Source: Kocuria rosea subsp. polaris
Lineage (GTDB): Bacteria; Actinomycetota; Actinomycetes; Actinomycetales; Micrococcaceae
NCBI RefSeq assembly: GCF_001483755.1
Contig: NZ_LQBK01000002.1
Coordinates: forward strand, 133,041-197,040
Reading direction: 5' to 3'
Length of the DNA: 64,000 nucleotides
Shown here: positions 25,840 to 34,261 of the stretch, in pieces
Numbering within the stretch: the stretch's first letter is position 1
Layout: each line of letters opens with the position of its first letter
Notes under the pieces: model-generated
Database searches by the model: none
What the model was told of the DNA's origin: nothing
Seen by the model: the letters and a program-made list of their open reading frames with translations, nothing else
Position numbers and translations under genes: made by a program

Positions 25840-26877
25840 TCAGCCCAGGACGGCGCGCACCCGGGGCGCCACCTCGGCGCCGAGGAGCGTGATCGACTCC
25901 AGCGCCAGGTGGTGCGGGACCCCGCCGGCGTCCATCCGCAGCAGCAGGCGCTCGTGGCCGATCGCGCGCTGCTGCGCCACGATCTTGGTGACGGCCTCGT
26001 CCACGTCCCCCACCACGAGGGTCCCCTCGGGGCCGCACTCCCGGTCGTACTCCTCCCGGGTCCAGCGGGGATCGTCCGGGCGGACCGGCCCGTGGCTGCG
26101 GGCGCCCGCGGCGAAGCAGGGGTGGCTGAGCTCCCGGGCCCGCGCCGGGGTGCGCGCCACGAAGCCCGGCACGCTGAGGCTCACGGGGGTCCGGACGTCC
26201 CGGCCGGACGCCTCGAGGGCCCACCGGTAGGCGGCGACGACGGGCACGGCCCCGGCGAACGGGCCGTGCGTGCGCAGCAGGGCGAGGGGCAGTCCCAGGG
26301 CCGCGGCGCGGGCCACGGAGGCCGGTGTGCCGGTGGTGCCCAGCCAGATCGGCAGGCACGGCTGCAGCGGGCGGGGCCTGAGGTCGAGGTCCACGCCGTG
26401 CTGGGGGAGCGGGCCGGCCAGGGTCACGGGGTCCGTCTCGCGCACCCGGAGCAGCTGGCGCAGCTTCTCCTCGAACACGGTGTCGTGGTCGTCCTGCGCC
26501 AGACCCAGGGCCTGCCGCACGGCCCGGGAGGCGCCGCGGCCCACGATCATCTCCGCCCGGCCGCCCGAGATGTTGTCCAGCATGGCGATCTGCTCGTAGA
26601 GCCGGACGGGGTCCCCGGCCGTGAGCACGGAGACGGCGGTGGTGAGCCGCAGGAGGTGGGTGCGGCCGGCGATCGCGGACAGCAGCACCACGGGGGAGGC
26701 GGCCACCACGTCCGTGCCGTGGTTCTCCCCGACGCCCATCACGGTGAGCCCGGCGCGCTCCGCGGCCTCGGCCTGCTCGATGAGGTCCCGCAGGCGCTGA
26801 CGGCTGTCGGGGCGGGCGCCCGTGACGGGGTCCGGGACCACCTCGCCCAGGGAGAAGATGCCGATCTCGAAGTTCAT
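25840..26877 (-). CDS. LLM-class (luciferase-like) flavin-dependent oxidoreductase
   Basis: A 345-residue TIM-barrel flavoprotein of the bacterial luciferase superfamily. Landmarks are the beta-1 strand MNFEIGIFSLGE, GLTVMGVGENHG (~45-56), LRLTTAVSVLTAGDPVRLYEQIAMLDNISGGRAEMIVGRG (in two parts: DPVRLYEQ and ISGGRAEMIVGRG), and the C-terminal EGTLVVGDVDEAVTKI. Such enzymes use FMNH2 or F420 to oxidise varied substrates; nothing here identifies which. A TAGACT box (26949-26954 on the minus strand) gives a leader of ~65 nt. Confidence 0.88.
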   Translation of the reverse strand: MNFEIGIFSLGEVVPDPVTGARPDSRQRLRDLIEQAEAAERAGLTVMGVGENHGTDVVAASPVVLLSAIAGRTHLLRLTTAVSVLTAGDPVRLYEQIAMLDNISGGRAEMIVGRGASRAVRQALGLAQDDHDTVFEEKLRQLLRVRETDPVTLAGPLPQHGVDLDLRPRPLQPCLPIWLGTTGTPASVARAAALGLPLALLRTHGPFAGAVPVVAAYRWALEASGRDVRTPVSLSVPGFVARTPARARELSHPCFAAGARSHGPVRPDDPRWTREEYDRECGPEGTLVVGDVDEAVTKIVAQQRAIGHERLLLRMDAGGVPHHLALESITLLGAEVAPRVRAVLG

Positions 26878-27020
26878 GGCGCACCTCGGCGTGCACGGGG
26901 CGTGCCTCCGGTCCGGAAGCCCGGCCCGGGAGACCGGACCGGACGTCCAGTCTAGTGCGGGTGCGCGGGCCCGGTCTTGAGCCGGCAGTGAAATCCTGTG
27001 CCCCCGGGCGGCCCGGCCTC

Positions 27021-27026
27021 TACGCT
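27021..27026 (+). promoter_or_regulatory. -10 box of thioredoxin gene, leaderless type
   Basis: TACGCT followed by 7 nt and ATG. GGAGG in the spacer is only 2-3 nt from the ATG, too near to act as a normal ribosome site. Confidence 0.4.
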
Positions 27027-27033
27027 GGAGGGC

Positions 27034-27411
27034 ATGGCTACCGTTGACATCACCCAGGACACCCTGGGCCAGACCATTGCCGAGAACGACATCGTCCTGC
27101 TCGACTGGTGGGCCGAGTGGTGCGGGCCCTGCAAGCAGTTCGCGCCGACCTACGAGGCCGCCTCCGAGAAGCACGAGGACATCGTCTTCGGGAAGGTCGA
27201 CACGGAGGAGCAGCAGATGCTCGCCGCGTCGGCCCAGATCTCGTCGATCCCCACCCTCATGGCCTTCCGCGAGGGCATCCTCGTGTTCTCCCAGCCGGGC
27301 GCCCTGCCCGCGTCCGCCCTCGACCAGGTCATCGACGCCGTCAAGGGCCTCGACATGGAAGAGGTCCGCGCCGAGGTCGCCAAGCAGTCCCAGGACGCGC
27401 CCAACGCCTGA
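27034..27411 (+). CDS. trxA: Thioredoxin
   Basis: A 125-residue cytosolic disulfide reductase. The active site WCGPCK is at residues ~30-35, the buried Asp is in LLDWWAEW, and the cis-proline loop SIPTLMAF is at ~70-77. The C-terminal helix extends ~15 residues beyond the canonical 105-110-residue fold (VRAEVAKQSQDAPNA). Monocistronic, bounded downstream by a very strong terminator. Confidence 0.95.
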   Translation: MATVDITQDTLGQTIAENDIVLLDWWAEWCGPCKQFAPTYEAASEKHEDIVFGKVDTEEQQMLAASAQISSIPTLMAFREGILVFSQPGALPASALDQVIDAVKGLDMEEVRAEVAKQSQDAPNA

Positions 27412-27424
27412 CCACCGCACCCGC

Positions 27425-27474
27425 ACGACCGCGCCGGGCCCCGCCTCCGAGGAGGCGGGGCCCGGCGCGGTCGT
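27425..27474. terminator. Bidirectional terminator between trxA and VIT gene
   Basis: A perfect 24-bp stem (27425-27448 with 27451-27474) and a 2-nt apex, placed between convergent genes. Confidence 0.85.
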
Positions 27475-27490
27475 CTCCGGCCGGCGCGGC

Positions 27491-28210
27491 TCAGGCGACG
27501 CCGGCGACGCCGAACAGCGAGCCGAGCGCGAAGGTCGCCAGGAGGGCCAGCGCCCCGCCCACCACCACGCGCACCACCGCGCGGCCCCGCTGCGGGGTGT
27601 CCCCGAGACGGGCCCCCAGCCAGCCGGTGAGCGCGAGCGCCGCGAGCACGGCGACGAAGGTCACGGGGATCCGCCAGGCCTCGGGCGGCAGCAGGATCGC
27701 GAGCATCGGCAGCAGCGCGCCGACGAGGAAGGCCAGCGCGGAGGCGACCGCCGCGCCCCACGGGCTGACGATGTCCTCCTCGTCGATGTTGAGCTCCGCG
27801 TCGAGGTGCGCGGCCAGGGCGTCGTGCTCGGTGAGCTCCACCGCCACCTGCCGGGCCGTCCCGGCGGAGAGACCCTTGGTCTCGTAGATCTCGGCGAGCT
27901 CCCGGAGCTCGGCCTCGGGCATGTCGATGAGCTCCTGCTTCTCCTTCTCGATGAGGGCCCGGTGCGAGTCCGCCTGGCTGGACACCGAGACGTACTCGCC
28001 CTGGGCCATCGACAGGGCCCCGCCGACCAGGGCGGCGCCCCCGGCCAGGAGGATCGCGCTGGAGTCCGCCGTGGCGCCGGCCACGCCGACCACGACCGCG
28101 GCAACGGAGACGATGCCGTCGTTGGCGCCCAGGACCCCGGCCCGCAGCTTGTTCATCCGCTCGGTGTAGCCCGCACCGTGCGGCTCCTCGATCACGTGTT
28201 CGGTCGTCAT
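27491..28210 (-). CDS. VIT1/CCC1-family iron/manganese transporter
   Basis: A 239-residue membrane protein. Five hydrophobic segments match the VIT fold. TM1-2 carry NKLRAGVLGANDGIVSVAAVVVGVAGA (~20-46; conserved GANDG) and ALVGGALSMAQGEYVSVSSQAD (~60-82; conserved MAxGEYVSVSSQ). The cytosolic metal-binding helix pair (KEKQELIDMPEAELRELAEIY) lies between TM2 and TM3. Family members export Fe2+/Mn2+ from the cytosol or load storage compartments. GGAG precedes the ATG by 2-5 nt. Confidence 0.92.
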   Translation of the reverse strand: MTTEHVIEEPHGAGYTERMNKLRAGVLGANDGIVSVAAVVVGVAGATADSSAILLAGGAALVGGALSMAQGEYVSVSSQADSHRALIEKEKQELIDMPEAELRELAEIYETKGLSAGTARQVAVELTEHDALAAHLDAELNIDEEDIVSPWGAAVASALAFLVGALLPMLAILLPPEAWRIPVTFVAVLAALALTGWLGARLGDTPQRGRAVVRVVVGGALALLATFALGSLFGVAGVA

Positions 28211-28262
28211 GGCTCCATTCAACGCCCGCGGGCCCCGTCCTGCCAGGAAGGACAGGATGTCC

Positions 28263-29255
28263 TCACCGGCGCCGGTGGTCCTCCGGGTGCAGGCGCGGGG
28301 CGAAGGAGGGCTTGCGGAAGCCGGAGGCCCGCAGCAGGCGCACCACCCGCTGCCGGTCGCCCCGCCACGGCTCCAGCAGCTCGAGCATCCGGCGGTCGTC
28401 GCCGGGGCGCCGGTCGAAGAACCAGCACACCGTGTCCGCGAGGTGGAAGTCGAAGACGCTGACCGAGTCCGGGTCCCCGTGCGTGCACTGCACGATCTCC
28501 GCGACCGTCCACGGCCCGAGCCCGGGGATCGAGCGCAGCCCCCGGTGCAGCTCGGCGTCCAGCGGGGCCCGGCCCAGGCGCTCGAGCGCGGCGGCCCGTC
28601 CGGCCACGCGCCGCACGGTGGCGGCCCGGGCGCCGTCGACCCCCGCCCGGTGCCACTCCCACACGGGCACCCGGGCCCAGGCCTCGGCGGTCGGGGCGAT
28701 CCGCATCCCCTCCGGCGCCGGCCCCGGCGCGGGCTCGCCGTGGCGCCGCACGAGCTGCCGGTGGGCGGCCACGGCCTCGCGCACGGTGACGCGCTGCTCC
28801 AGCACCGAGAGCACGGCGCGGTCCAGCACCCGGCCGGTGGCGGGCAGCCGCAGGCCCGGGTGGTGGTGCCGGGCGGCGACCAGCCGGTGCGGCAGGGCAC
28901 GGAAGGCGTCCGAGGCCTCGAACCGGTCCCACGCGTCCTCGGACCCCGCCCAGCGCGGGGCCTCGCCGAGGAACTCCCCGGCCCCCGGGCCCCACGCGCG
29001 CACGAGCACGGGCCGCTGCAGGGGACGGCCGCCGCCGGTGCGGGAGAAGCGGGCCGTGACCGGGCCCGCCGCGGTCCGCGCGGTGACCCACACGACGTCG
29101 GGAGCCGCGACCCGGACCAGGGGATCGGCGCTGCCGCGGCTCAGCACGCCGAGCGTCTGGCCCAGGTGCAGGGCTCCCTCCGGGTCCCACACGAGCTCGG
29201 CGTCCGCCGGCAGGGCCGGGCGGCGGCCTGCGGACGGGGGAGCGGTGACGGACAT
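28263..29255 (-). CDS. DNA-3-methyladenine glycosylase, AlkA-like (HhH-GPD)
   Basis: A 330-residue base-excision repair enzyme. The C-terminal half has the helix-hairpin-helix LRSIPGLGPWTVAEI (~250-264) followed by VFDFHLADTV, where the Asp of VFDF is the likely catalytic residue. Upstream, LDRAVLSVLEQRVTVREA matches the AlkA/HhH-GPD core (usual IxxQQVS). The N-terminal ~120 residues are a divergent AlkA-N-like beta domain. It starts at ATG 29255, divergent from the DUF2079 gene. Probably removes alkylated purines. Confidence 0.8.
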   Translation of the reverse strand: MSVTAPPSAGRRPALPADAELVWDPEGALHLGQTLGVLSRGSADPLVRVAAPDVVWVTARTAAGPVTARFSRTGGGRPLQRPVLVRAWGPGAGEFLGEAPRWAGSEDAWDRFEASDAFRALPHRLVAARHHHPGLRLPATGRVLDRAVLSVLEQRVTVREAVAAHRQLVRRHGEPAPGPAPEGMRIAPTAEAWARVPVWEWHRAGVDGARAATVRRVAGRAAALERLGRAPLDAELHRGLRSIPGLGPWTVAEIVQCTHGDPDSVSVFDFHLADTVCWFFDRRPGDDRRMLELLEPWRGDRQRVVRLLRASGFRKPSFAPRLHPEDHRRR

Positions 29256-29327
29256 GAGACCATGATGGCAGTCCTGTCCGACGGCGCCGCGCCGGTCCGG
29301 GCGGGCCGCCCAGCCACCGAGGAGGCC

Positions 29328-30773
29328 ATGCCCGCCACCGCGCTCCGGCGTCCCGCAGTCCCCACTCCGCCGCCGGCCCCCCTGACCGGGCGGGCCCGGC
29401 TGGTGCCGCTGGGCGTGGGACTCCTGGTGCTCGTCCTGTACCTGTGGTGGTCCCTGCTCCAGTGGCACCGGTGGGAGGTCCCGTCCTGGGACCTGGGCAT
29501 CTTCACCCAGCTCGCCAAGTCCTACGCCGCCGGGGACGGCCCGCTCGTGCACATCAAGGGCCACGGCGCCAACCTGCTCGGCGACCACTTCCACCCGATC
29601 CTGGTGCTGCTGGGGCCGGTCTACGCCCTGTTCCCCTCCGCGCTGACCCTGCTCGTGGTCCAGGACCTGCTCGTGGCGGTCTCCGCGTGGGCGCTGACCC
29701 GGTTCGCCGTGCGGGCCCTGGGCGCGGCCCCCGGTGCGGCCCTGGGCCTGGCCTACGGGCTGAGCTTCGGTCTCCAGGCCGCCGTCGCGGTGCAGTTCCA
29801 CGAGGTGGCCTTCGCGCTGCCGCTGCTGGTCCTCGCCCTCGGGTCCCTGGTCGAGCGGCGGTGGACCGCGGCCGCGCTGTGGGCCGCGCCGGTCGCGTTC
29901 GTCAAGGAGGACCTGGGCGTCACGGTCGCGGTCCTCGGCCTGGTGCTCGCCGGGCGCGCGCACCGCGAGGCGGGCGGGGACCGCCGCCCGGTGCTGCTCG
30001 GGCTCGGGCTCGCCGGGTGGGGCGCGGCCTGGTCCGTGCTCGCCGTGACCGTGGTGCTGCCCGCCCTCAGCCCGGACGGTCGGTTCGCGTACGCGGACCG
30101 GCTGGACCTCGCGGCGGCGGCCGCCGACCCCGTCGGGGCGCTCGTCTCCCTCGTGGTGCCGGGCCAGAAGGCGCTCACCTGGCTGACCGTGCTGGCCGTG
30201 GGCGCGGTGGTCGTGGTGCGCTCGCCGCTGGCGCTCGTGGCGCTGCCCACGCTGGTCTGGCGGATGCTCTCGCCCAACCACGGCTACTGGGGCACGGGGT
30301 GGCACTACAGCGCCGTGCTCATGCCCATCGTGCTCGTCGCGCTGCTCGACGCCGTGCTGCGCCTGCGCGGCGGACGGCTCCGGCGGCTCGGCCGGGCCGC
30401 GCCGGCACTGGCGCTCGTCGTCGCGCTCCTGCTGGTCCCGGGACGCCCGCTGGCCGACCTCGTGGACCCCGCCGCCTACCGGCCGGACCCCCGGGCGGAG
30501 GCCAAGGCGGCCGTCGTCACGGCCGTCCCCGAGGGGGCGAGCGTGGCCACCGACCTGACCCTGCTGCACCACCTCGTGCCCCGCGCCCAGGTGCACTGGC
30601 TGGGCAACGAGGGCGATCCGGCCCCGGAGTACGTGGTGGTGGACCGGCTGGGCACCGCGTGGGGCGGGAACCCGCCGGGGGACGTGGCCGACTGGTCCCG
30701 GCAGCGCTACGGCGCCGGCTACGCGGTGGTGCGTGACGAGAAGCACCTCGTGGTGGTGCGCCGCCGGGGCTGA
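29328..30773 (+). CDS. DUF2079 polytopic membrane protein
   Basis: 481 residues with about 9-10 hydrophobic helices and family landmarks WDLGIFTQLAKSYAAGDGPL (~50-70), GDHFHPILVLLGPVYALFP (~85-103), QFHEVAFALPLL, VKEDLG, and HYSAVLMPIVLVALLDA. DUF2079 resembles the GT-C glycosyltransferase superfamily: an acidic motif near the first loop (D of WDLG) and a conserved HF/HE. A polyprenyl-phosphate-sugar-dependent envelope glycosyltransferase is therefore plausible but unproved. I chose ATG 29328 because GAGGAGG precedes it. ATGs at 29262/29265 would leave only 6 bp to the divergent gene. Confidence 0.75.
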   Translation: MPATALRRPAVPTPPPAPLTGRARLVPLGVGLLVLVLYLWWSLLQWHRWEVPSWDLGIFTQLAKSYAAGDGPLVHIKGHGANLLGDHFHPILVLLGPVYALFPSALTLLVVQDLLVAVSAWALTRFAVRALGAAPGAALGLAYGLSFGLQAAVAVQFHEVAFALPLLVLALGSLVERRWTAAALWAAPVAFVKEDLGVTVAVLGLVLAGRAHREAGGDRRPVLLGLGLAGWGAAWSVLAVTVVLPALSPDGRFAYADRLDLAAAAADPVGALVSLVVPGQKALTWLTVLAVGAVVVVRSPLALVALPTLVWRMLSPNHGYWGTGWHYSAVLMPIVLVALLDAVLRLRGGRLRRLGRAAPALALVVALLLVPGRPLADLVDPAAYRPDPRAEAKAAVVTAVPEGASVATDLTLLHHLVPRAQVHWLGNEGDPAPEYVVVDRLGTAWGGNPPGDVADWSRQRYGAGYAVVRDEKHLVVVRRRG

Positions 30774-30791
30774 CCGCGCCGCCGGGTGCGC

Positions 30792-30797
30792 TAGACT
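30792..30797 (+). promoter_or_regulatory. -10 box of the DEAD-box helicase gene with long leader
   Basis: TAGACT directly after the preceding gene's end. The predicted start near 30804 leaves a ~210-nt 5' untranslated leader, usual for cold-inducible RNA helicases. Confidence 0.45.
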
Positions 30798-30847
30798 GGT
30801 CGGACCGAATCCGGTCACTCCCTCACTTTCTCGTGCAACGCGGTGCC

Positions 30848-31018
30848 ATGACGCGCACCGTGTTCGGCCGCGGCCCGCGCCGCGCCGTGTCCGACGCTCC
30901 CGTTCCGAACGGGGCTCCAAGTGGTTGGCAGGGACGTCCGGACACCACGACCGTGGCCGACGCCCCCGGACCTGCTCCCGGGCCGCCACCTGCACAGATA
31001 CGAGGCACTTCTCCATGA
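30848..31018 (+). CDS. Possible upstream ORF in helicase leader
   Basis: A 56-codon frame beginning ATG ACG CGC ACC, basic and Pro-rich (ends IRGTSP), whose TGA overlaps the helicase ATG (ATGA). No Shine-Dalgarno sequence is obvious and the peptide has no known family. The exact stop/start overlap would allow translational coupling, so I list it as a candidate regulatory uORF rather than a functional protein gene. Confidence 0.25.
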   Translation: MTRTVFGRGPRRAVSDAPVPNGAPSGWQGRPDTTTVADAPGPAPGPPPAQIRGTSP

Positions 31019-32892
31019 CCGTCGACACCCCCAGCACCTCCGGCACCGCCGAGGAGCACACCACCACCTTTGCCGAGCTCGGCATCGACTCCCGGGTGCT
31101 CGCCACCCTCGACGAGGTCGGCTACGAGAACCCCACGCCCATCCAGGCCGCCACCATCCCGGTGCTGCTGCAGGGCAAGGACGTGGTGGGCCTGGCCCAG
31201 ACCGGCACCGGCAAGACCGCGGCCTTCGCCGTTCCCGCGCTGTCCCGGCTGGCCGAGCTCTCCGACGTGAACGGCGTCTCCCGGGACACCCAGGTCCTGG
31301 TGCTCGCCCCGACCCGCGAGCTGGCCCTCCAGGTCGGGGAGGCGTTCTCCTCCTACGCCACCCACCTCGAGGACTTCACCGTCCTGCCGGTCTACGGCGG
31401 CTCCCCCTACGGCCCGCAGCTGGCCGGGCTGCGCCGCGGTGCCCAGGTCGTGGTCGGCACGCCCGGCCGCGTGATCGACCACCTCAAGAAGGGGTCCCTG
31501 GACCTGTCCCACCTGCAGTACGTGGTCCTCGACGAGGCCGACGAGATGCTGCGCATGGGCTTCGCCGAGGACGTCGAGCAGATCCTCTCGCAGACCCCGG
31601 TCGAGAAGCAGGTCGCGCTGTTCTCCGCGACCATGCCCCCCGCCATCCGCAAGATCGCCAAGAAGTACCTGCGGGACCCGCAGGAGATCGCCGTCAAGGG
31701 CAAGACCACCACGGGCACCAACACCCGCCAGCGGTACCTGCAGGTCATGGGCTCGCACAAGATGGAGGCCATGACCCGGATCCTCGAGGTCGGGGACTAC
31801 GACGGCGTCATCGTCTTCGTGCGGACCAAGGCCGCCACCGAGGAGGTCGCCGACCGGCTCAAGGCCCGCGGCTATGCGGCCGCCGCCATCAACGGCGACA
31901 TCCCGCAGAACATGCGCGAGCGCACCGTCGAGGCCCTGCGCGAGGGCAAGATCGACGTCCTCGTGGCCACGGACGTCGCGGCCCGCGGGCTCGACGTCGA
32001 GCGGATCTCCCTCGTGGTCAACTACGACATCCCGCACGACACCGAGTCCTACGTGCACCGGATCGGCCGCACCGGCCGCGCCGGGCGCTCCGGCGAGGCG
32101 ATCCTGTTCATGACGCCTCGGGAGAAGTACCTGCTGCGCGCCATCGAGAAGGCCACCCGCCAGCCGGTGGAGCTCATGCGCATGCCCTCCACGGAGGACG
32201 TGAACCAGACCCGCAAGGACAAGTTCGCACAGCAGATCACGGACACCATCGAGTCCGAGGACCTCGCGCAGTTCCGCGAGCTCGTGGAGCAGTACCAGGC
32301 CGAGCACGACGTCGACGCGGTGGAGATCGCCGCCGCGATCGCCGTGATGGCCCAGGACGGCCGGCCCTTCTTCGTGGAGGAGCTGCCCGAGCCGGTGCAG
32401 CGCACCCGCGACCGGGACCGTCCGGGGCGGGACGGCGACGACCGCCCGCGCCGCGAGCCGCGCACCGAGAAGGGCATGGCCACCTACCGGATGTCCGTGG
32501 GGCACCGGCACCGCGTCTCGCCGGGCTCCGTGGTCGGGGCCCTCACCAACGAGGGCGGCCTGAGCGGCGAGCAGATCGGCGCGATCGACATCCGCTCGAC
32601 CCACACCCTCGTGGGCCTGCCCGAGAACCTGCCCGCCTCGACGCTGGACCGGCTCTCCCGCACCCGGATCAACGGGGAGCTCATCCAGCTCGAGGCCGAC
32701 CGCGGCCCCGGCGGCGGCGGCCGGGCCCGTCCGCGCAGCACCTCGTCCTCCTACCAGGACCGTCCCCGCCGCGGCGGCGGCGCCCGGGGCGACGACTCCC
32801 GCGGCGGCTACCAGGGCAAGAGGTCCGGTCCCTCCGCGGGGGACCGGGACGGCGACAGGCCGTTCCGCAAGCCGCGGCACAAGAAGTACTGA
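31015..32892 (+). CDS. deaD: Cold-shock type DEAD-box ATP-dependent RNA helicase
   Basis: A 625-residue RNA helicase for ribosome assembly and mRNA unwinding. Motif order: F..Q (FAELGID...PTPIQ), I AQTGTGKT, Ia PTRELALQV, GG, TPGR, II DEAD (VVLDEADEML), III SAT, then VATDVAARGLD and VI HRIGRTGRAGRSG. After the helicase core is a DbpA-type RNA-binding domain (YRMSVGHRHRVSPGSVVGAL ... IGAIDIRSTHTLV, ~485-560). The C-terminal tail is RG/RGG-rich and basic (~565-625), suited to RNA binding. The full set of motifs implies activity. The long leader and overlapping uORF suggest post-transcriptional control. Confidence 0.95.
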   Translation: MTVDTPSTSGTAEEHTTTFAELGIDSRVLATLDEVGYENPTPIQAATIPVLLQGKDVVGLAQTGTGKTAAFAVPALSRLAELSDVNGVSRDTQVLVLAPTRELALQVGEAFSSYATHLEDFTVLPVYGGSPYGPQLAGLRRGAQVVVGTPGRVIDHLKKGSLDLSHLQYVVLDEADEMLRMGFAEDVEQILSQTPVEKQVALFSATMPPAIRKIAKKYLRDPQEIAVKGKTTTGTNTRQRYLQVMGSHKMEAMTRILEVGDYDGVIVFVRTKAATEEVADRLKARGYAAAAINGDIPQNMRERTVEALREGKIDVLVATDVAARGLDVERISLVVNYDIPHDTESYVHRIGRTGRAGRSGEAILFMTPREKYLLRAIEKATRQPVELMRMPSTEDVNQTRKDKFAQQITDTIESEDLAQFRELVEQYQAEHDVDAVEIAAAIAVMAQDGRPFFVEELPEPVQRTRDRDRPGRDGDDRPRREPRTEKGMATYRMSVGHRHRVSPGSVVGALTNEGGLSGEQIGAIDIRSTHTLVGLPENLPASTLDRLSRTRINGELIQLEADRGPGGGGRARPRSTSSSYQDRPRRGGGARGDDSRGGYQGKRSGPSAGDRDGDRPFRKPRHKKY

Positions 32893-32916
32893 GCCCGGGG
32901 GCAGGACCCCCGCGCC

Positions 32917-32956
32917 GCAGGGAGGGGACGGGCCGCACGGCCCGTCCCCTCCCTGC
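32917..32956 (+). terminator. Intrinsic terminator after deaD
   Basis: A perfect 18-bp stem (GCAGGGAGGGGACGGGCC and its complement) with a GCAC loop. Confidence 0.85.
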
Positions 32957-33085
32957 GTCTGCCGCCCGCGGACCGGCGACCGTCGCGCGGAGCCGTGCCG
33001 CGTCCAGGAGCTCCGGGCCCGGGTACGGCCCGCGCGGGGGCCGGAGCGGCCGGGGCCCCTCCCACGGGGCCCGGCGGACGGTGCG

Positions 33086-33415
33086 TCAGGGCTCGTCGGT
33101 GCCGTCCTCGTCCTCGCCGCCGTGCTGACCGCCCTCGGACCCGTCCTGCTCGTCGTGGTCGAGCAGGTCCGAGGCCTGCGGGATCCGCGGGGGTCTCCGG
33201 TCGTCGAGGAGTTCGTCGGCGGCGTGGGCGAGGAGGTCCCGCTGCAGGGCCGGCAGGGTGAGGGAGTGGTGCAGGAAGGCCTCGATCTCCAGCTCCCCGG
33301 CCTCACCGCCGATGCTGAAGTAGTGCACCCACAGCCGGCCCGGGTCGATCCCGGTCGCCTCGAGGGCCCGGCGCACCAGGTCTGCCTGGGCCCGTCCCGC
33401 AGCGTCGTCGTCCAT
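33086..33415 (-). CDS. Small hypothetical acidic protein
   Basis: 109 residues. The N-terminal half is helical (DDDAAGRAQADLVRRALEATG) followed by a strand-like core LWVHYFSIGGEAGELEIEAFLHHSL, which looks like a small alpha/beta fold. The last ~25 residues are very acidic and Gly/His-rich. GAGGAG lies 8 nt before the ATG. It lies 13 bp downstream of the GAF-ANTAR gene on the same strand, so co-transcription is likely. No family recognised. Confidence 0.65.
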   Translation of the reverse strand: MDDDAAGRAQADLVRRALEATGIDPGRLWVHYFSIGGEAGELEIEAFLHHSLTLPALQRDLLAHAADELLDDRRPPRIPQASDLLDHDEQDGSEGGQHGGEDEDGTDEP

Positions 33416-33428
33416 CGCCGCCCGCTCC

Positions 33429-34154
33429 TCAGCGTGTGGGGTCAGTGGCCCGCTCCGCGATCCGGCGGGCGATCTGCGCCAGGGGCCGGCGCTGCTGCCG
33501 GGAGGCCTCGATCAGCAGGCGGCGGGCGGACTCGTGGTCGGTGGCATGGCGTTCCATCAGCATCCCGGTGGCGGTCTCCACCGCGGTCCGGTCGGCGAGG
33601 GCCTGCTGCATCGAGGCGCTGAGCCGCTGCGGGGCGTCGCTGCCCTGGGCCGCCCCGAGCAGGGTGCCGGCGGCGGAGGCCAGCAGCAGCAGCTGGTGCT
33701 CGGCCCGGTCGTCGAAGGCTCCAGCGGTGGTGGCGTAGATCTTCATCGCGCCCAGGCGGCGCTCCCGGTAGAGCACCGGGACGCTGAGCACCGAGGCGAT
33801 CCCGGTCGCGGCCGCGGTCCGGGACCACTCCGGCCACCGGGCGTCGGTGGCGGTGTCCTCGAGGCGCTGGAGGGACTCGGTGGCCCAGGCGCTCAAGCAC
33901 GGGCCCTCGCCGAGCTCGTACTGGGCGGCGTCGGCGGACTCCACCCACGGGTCCGTGGCCGCGACCGACGTCCTGCGCCCGGTGTCGTCGAGCAGGGAGA
34001 CCCCGGCCCCGGCGGCGGAGCCGATCAGGTCCTGGGCGGCACGGGCCAGCTGCGTCGCGGCGGCCTCGGCCGATTCCTGGCTCAGCAGCATTCCCTGGAT
34101 GCGGGCGAAGACCGTGGTCAGGTCCGCGGTCGTGGCGGTGGTCGTGGGCTCCAT
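33429..34154 (-). CDS. GAF-ANTAR transcription antiterminator-type regulator
   Basis: 241 residues. The GAF sensor occupies ~20-165 (AAGAGVSLLDDTGRRTSVAATD, GEGPCLSAW, SVLSVPVLYRERRLGAMKIYA). The ANTAR RNA-binding domain follows (~175-235: MQQALADRTAVETATGMLMERH, ARRLLIEASRQQRRPLAQIA, ERA). ANTAR proteins bind paired hexaloop hairpins in nascent RNA to prevent termination. The AxGxLM-like signature (ATGMLM) is intact. The ligand of the GAF domain and target RNAs are unknown. GGGGAG precedes the ATG. Confidence 0.85.
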   Translation of the reverse strand: MEPTTTATTADLTTVFARIQGMLLSQESAEAAATQLARAAQDLIGSAAGAGVSLLDDTGRRTSVAATDPWVESADAAQYELGEGPCLSAWATESLQRLEDTATDARWPEWSRTAAATGIASVLSVPVLYRERRLGAMKIYATTAGAFDDRAEHQLLLLASAAGTLLGAAQGSDAPQRLSASMQQALADRTAVETATGMLMERHATDHESARRLLIEASRQQRRPLAQIARRIAERATDPTR

Positions 34155-34261
34155 CGGGACTCCCCGGTCGGTCGGGTGGACACGGGCCGGCACAGGACGC
34201 GACGGCCCGGGGAGGCCACCCCGTGCAGGGCGGCCGGCTGTCCTGGGCCACCTCTGGCTCC

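Noticed and set aside
28263-31106. Extended open frame joining the AlkA-like gene to sequence antisense to the DUF2079 protein
   Set aside because: The upstream portion is composition-only sequence opposite a conserved membrane protein; the glycosylase starts at 29255.
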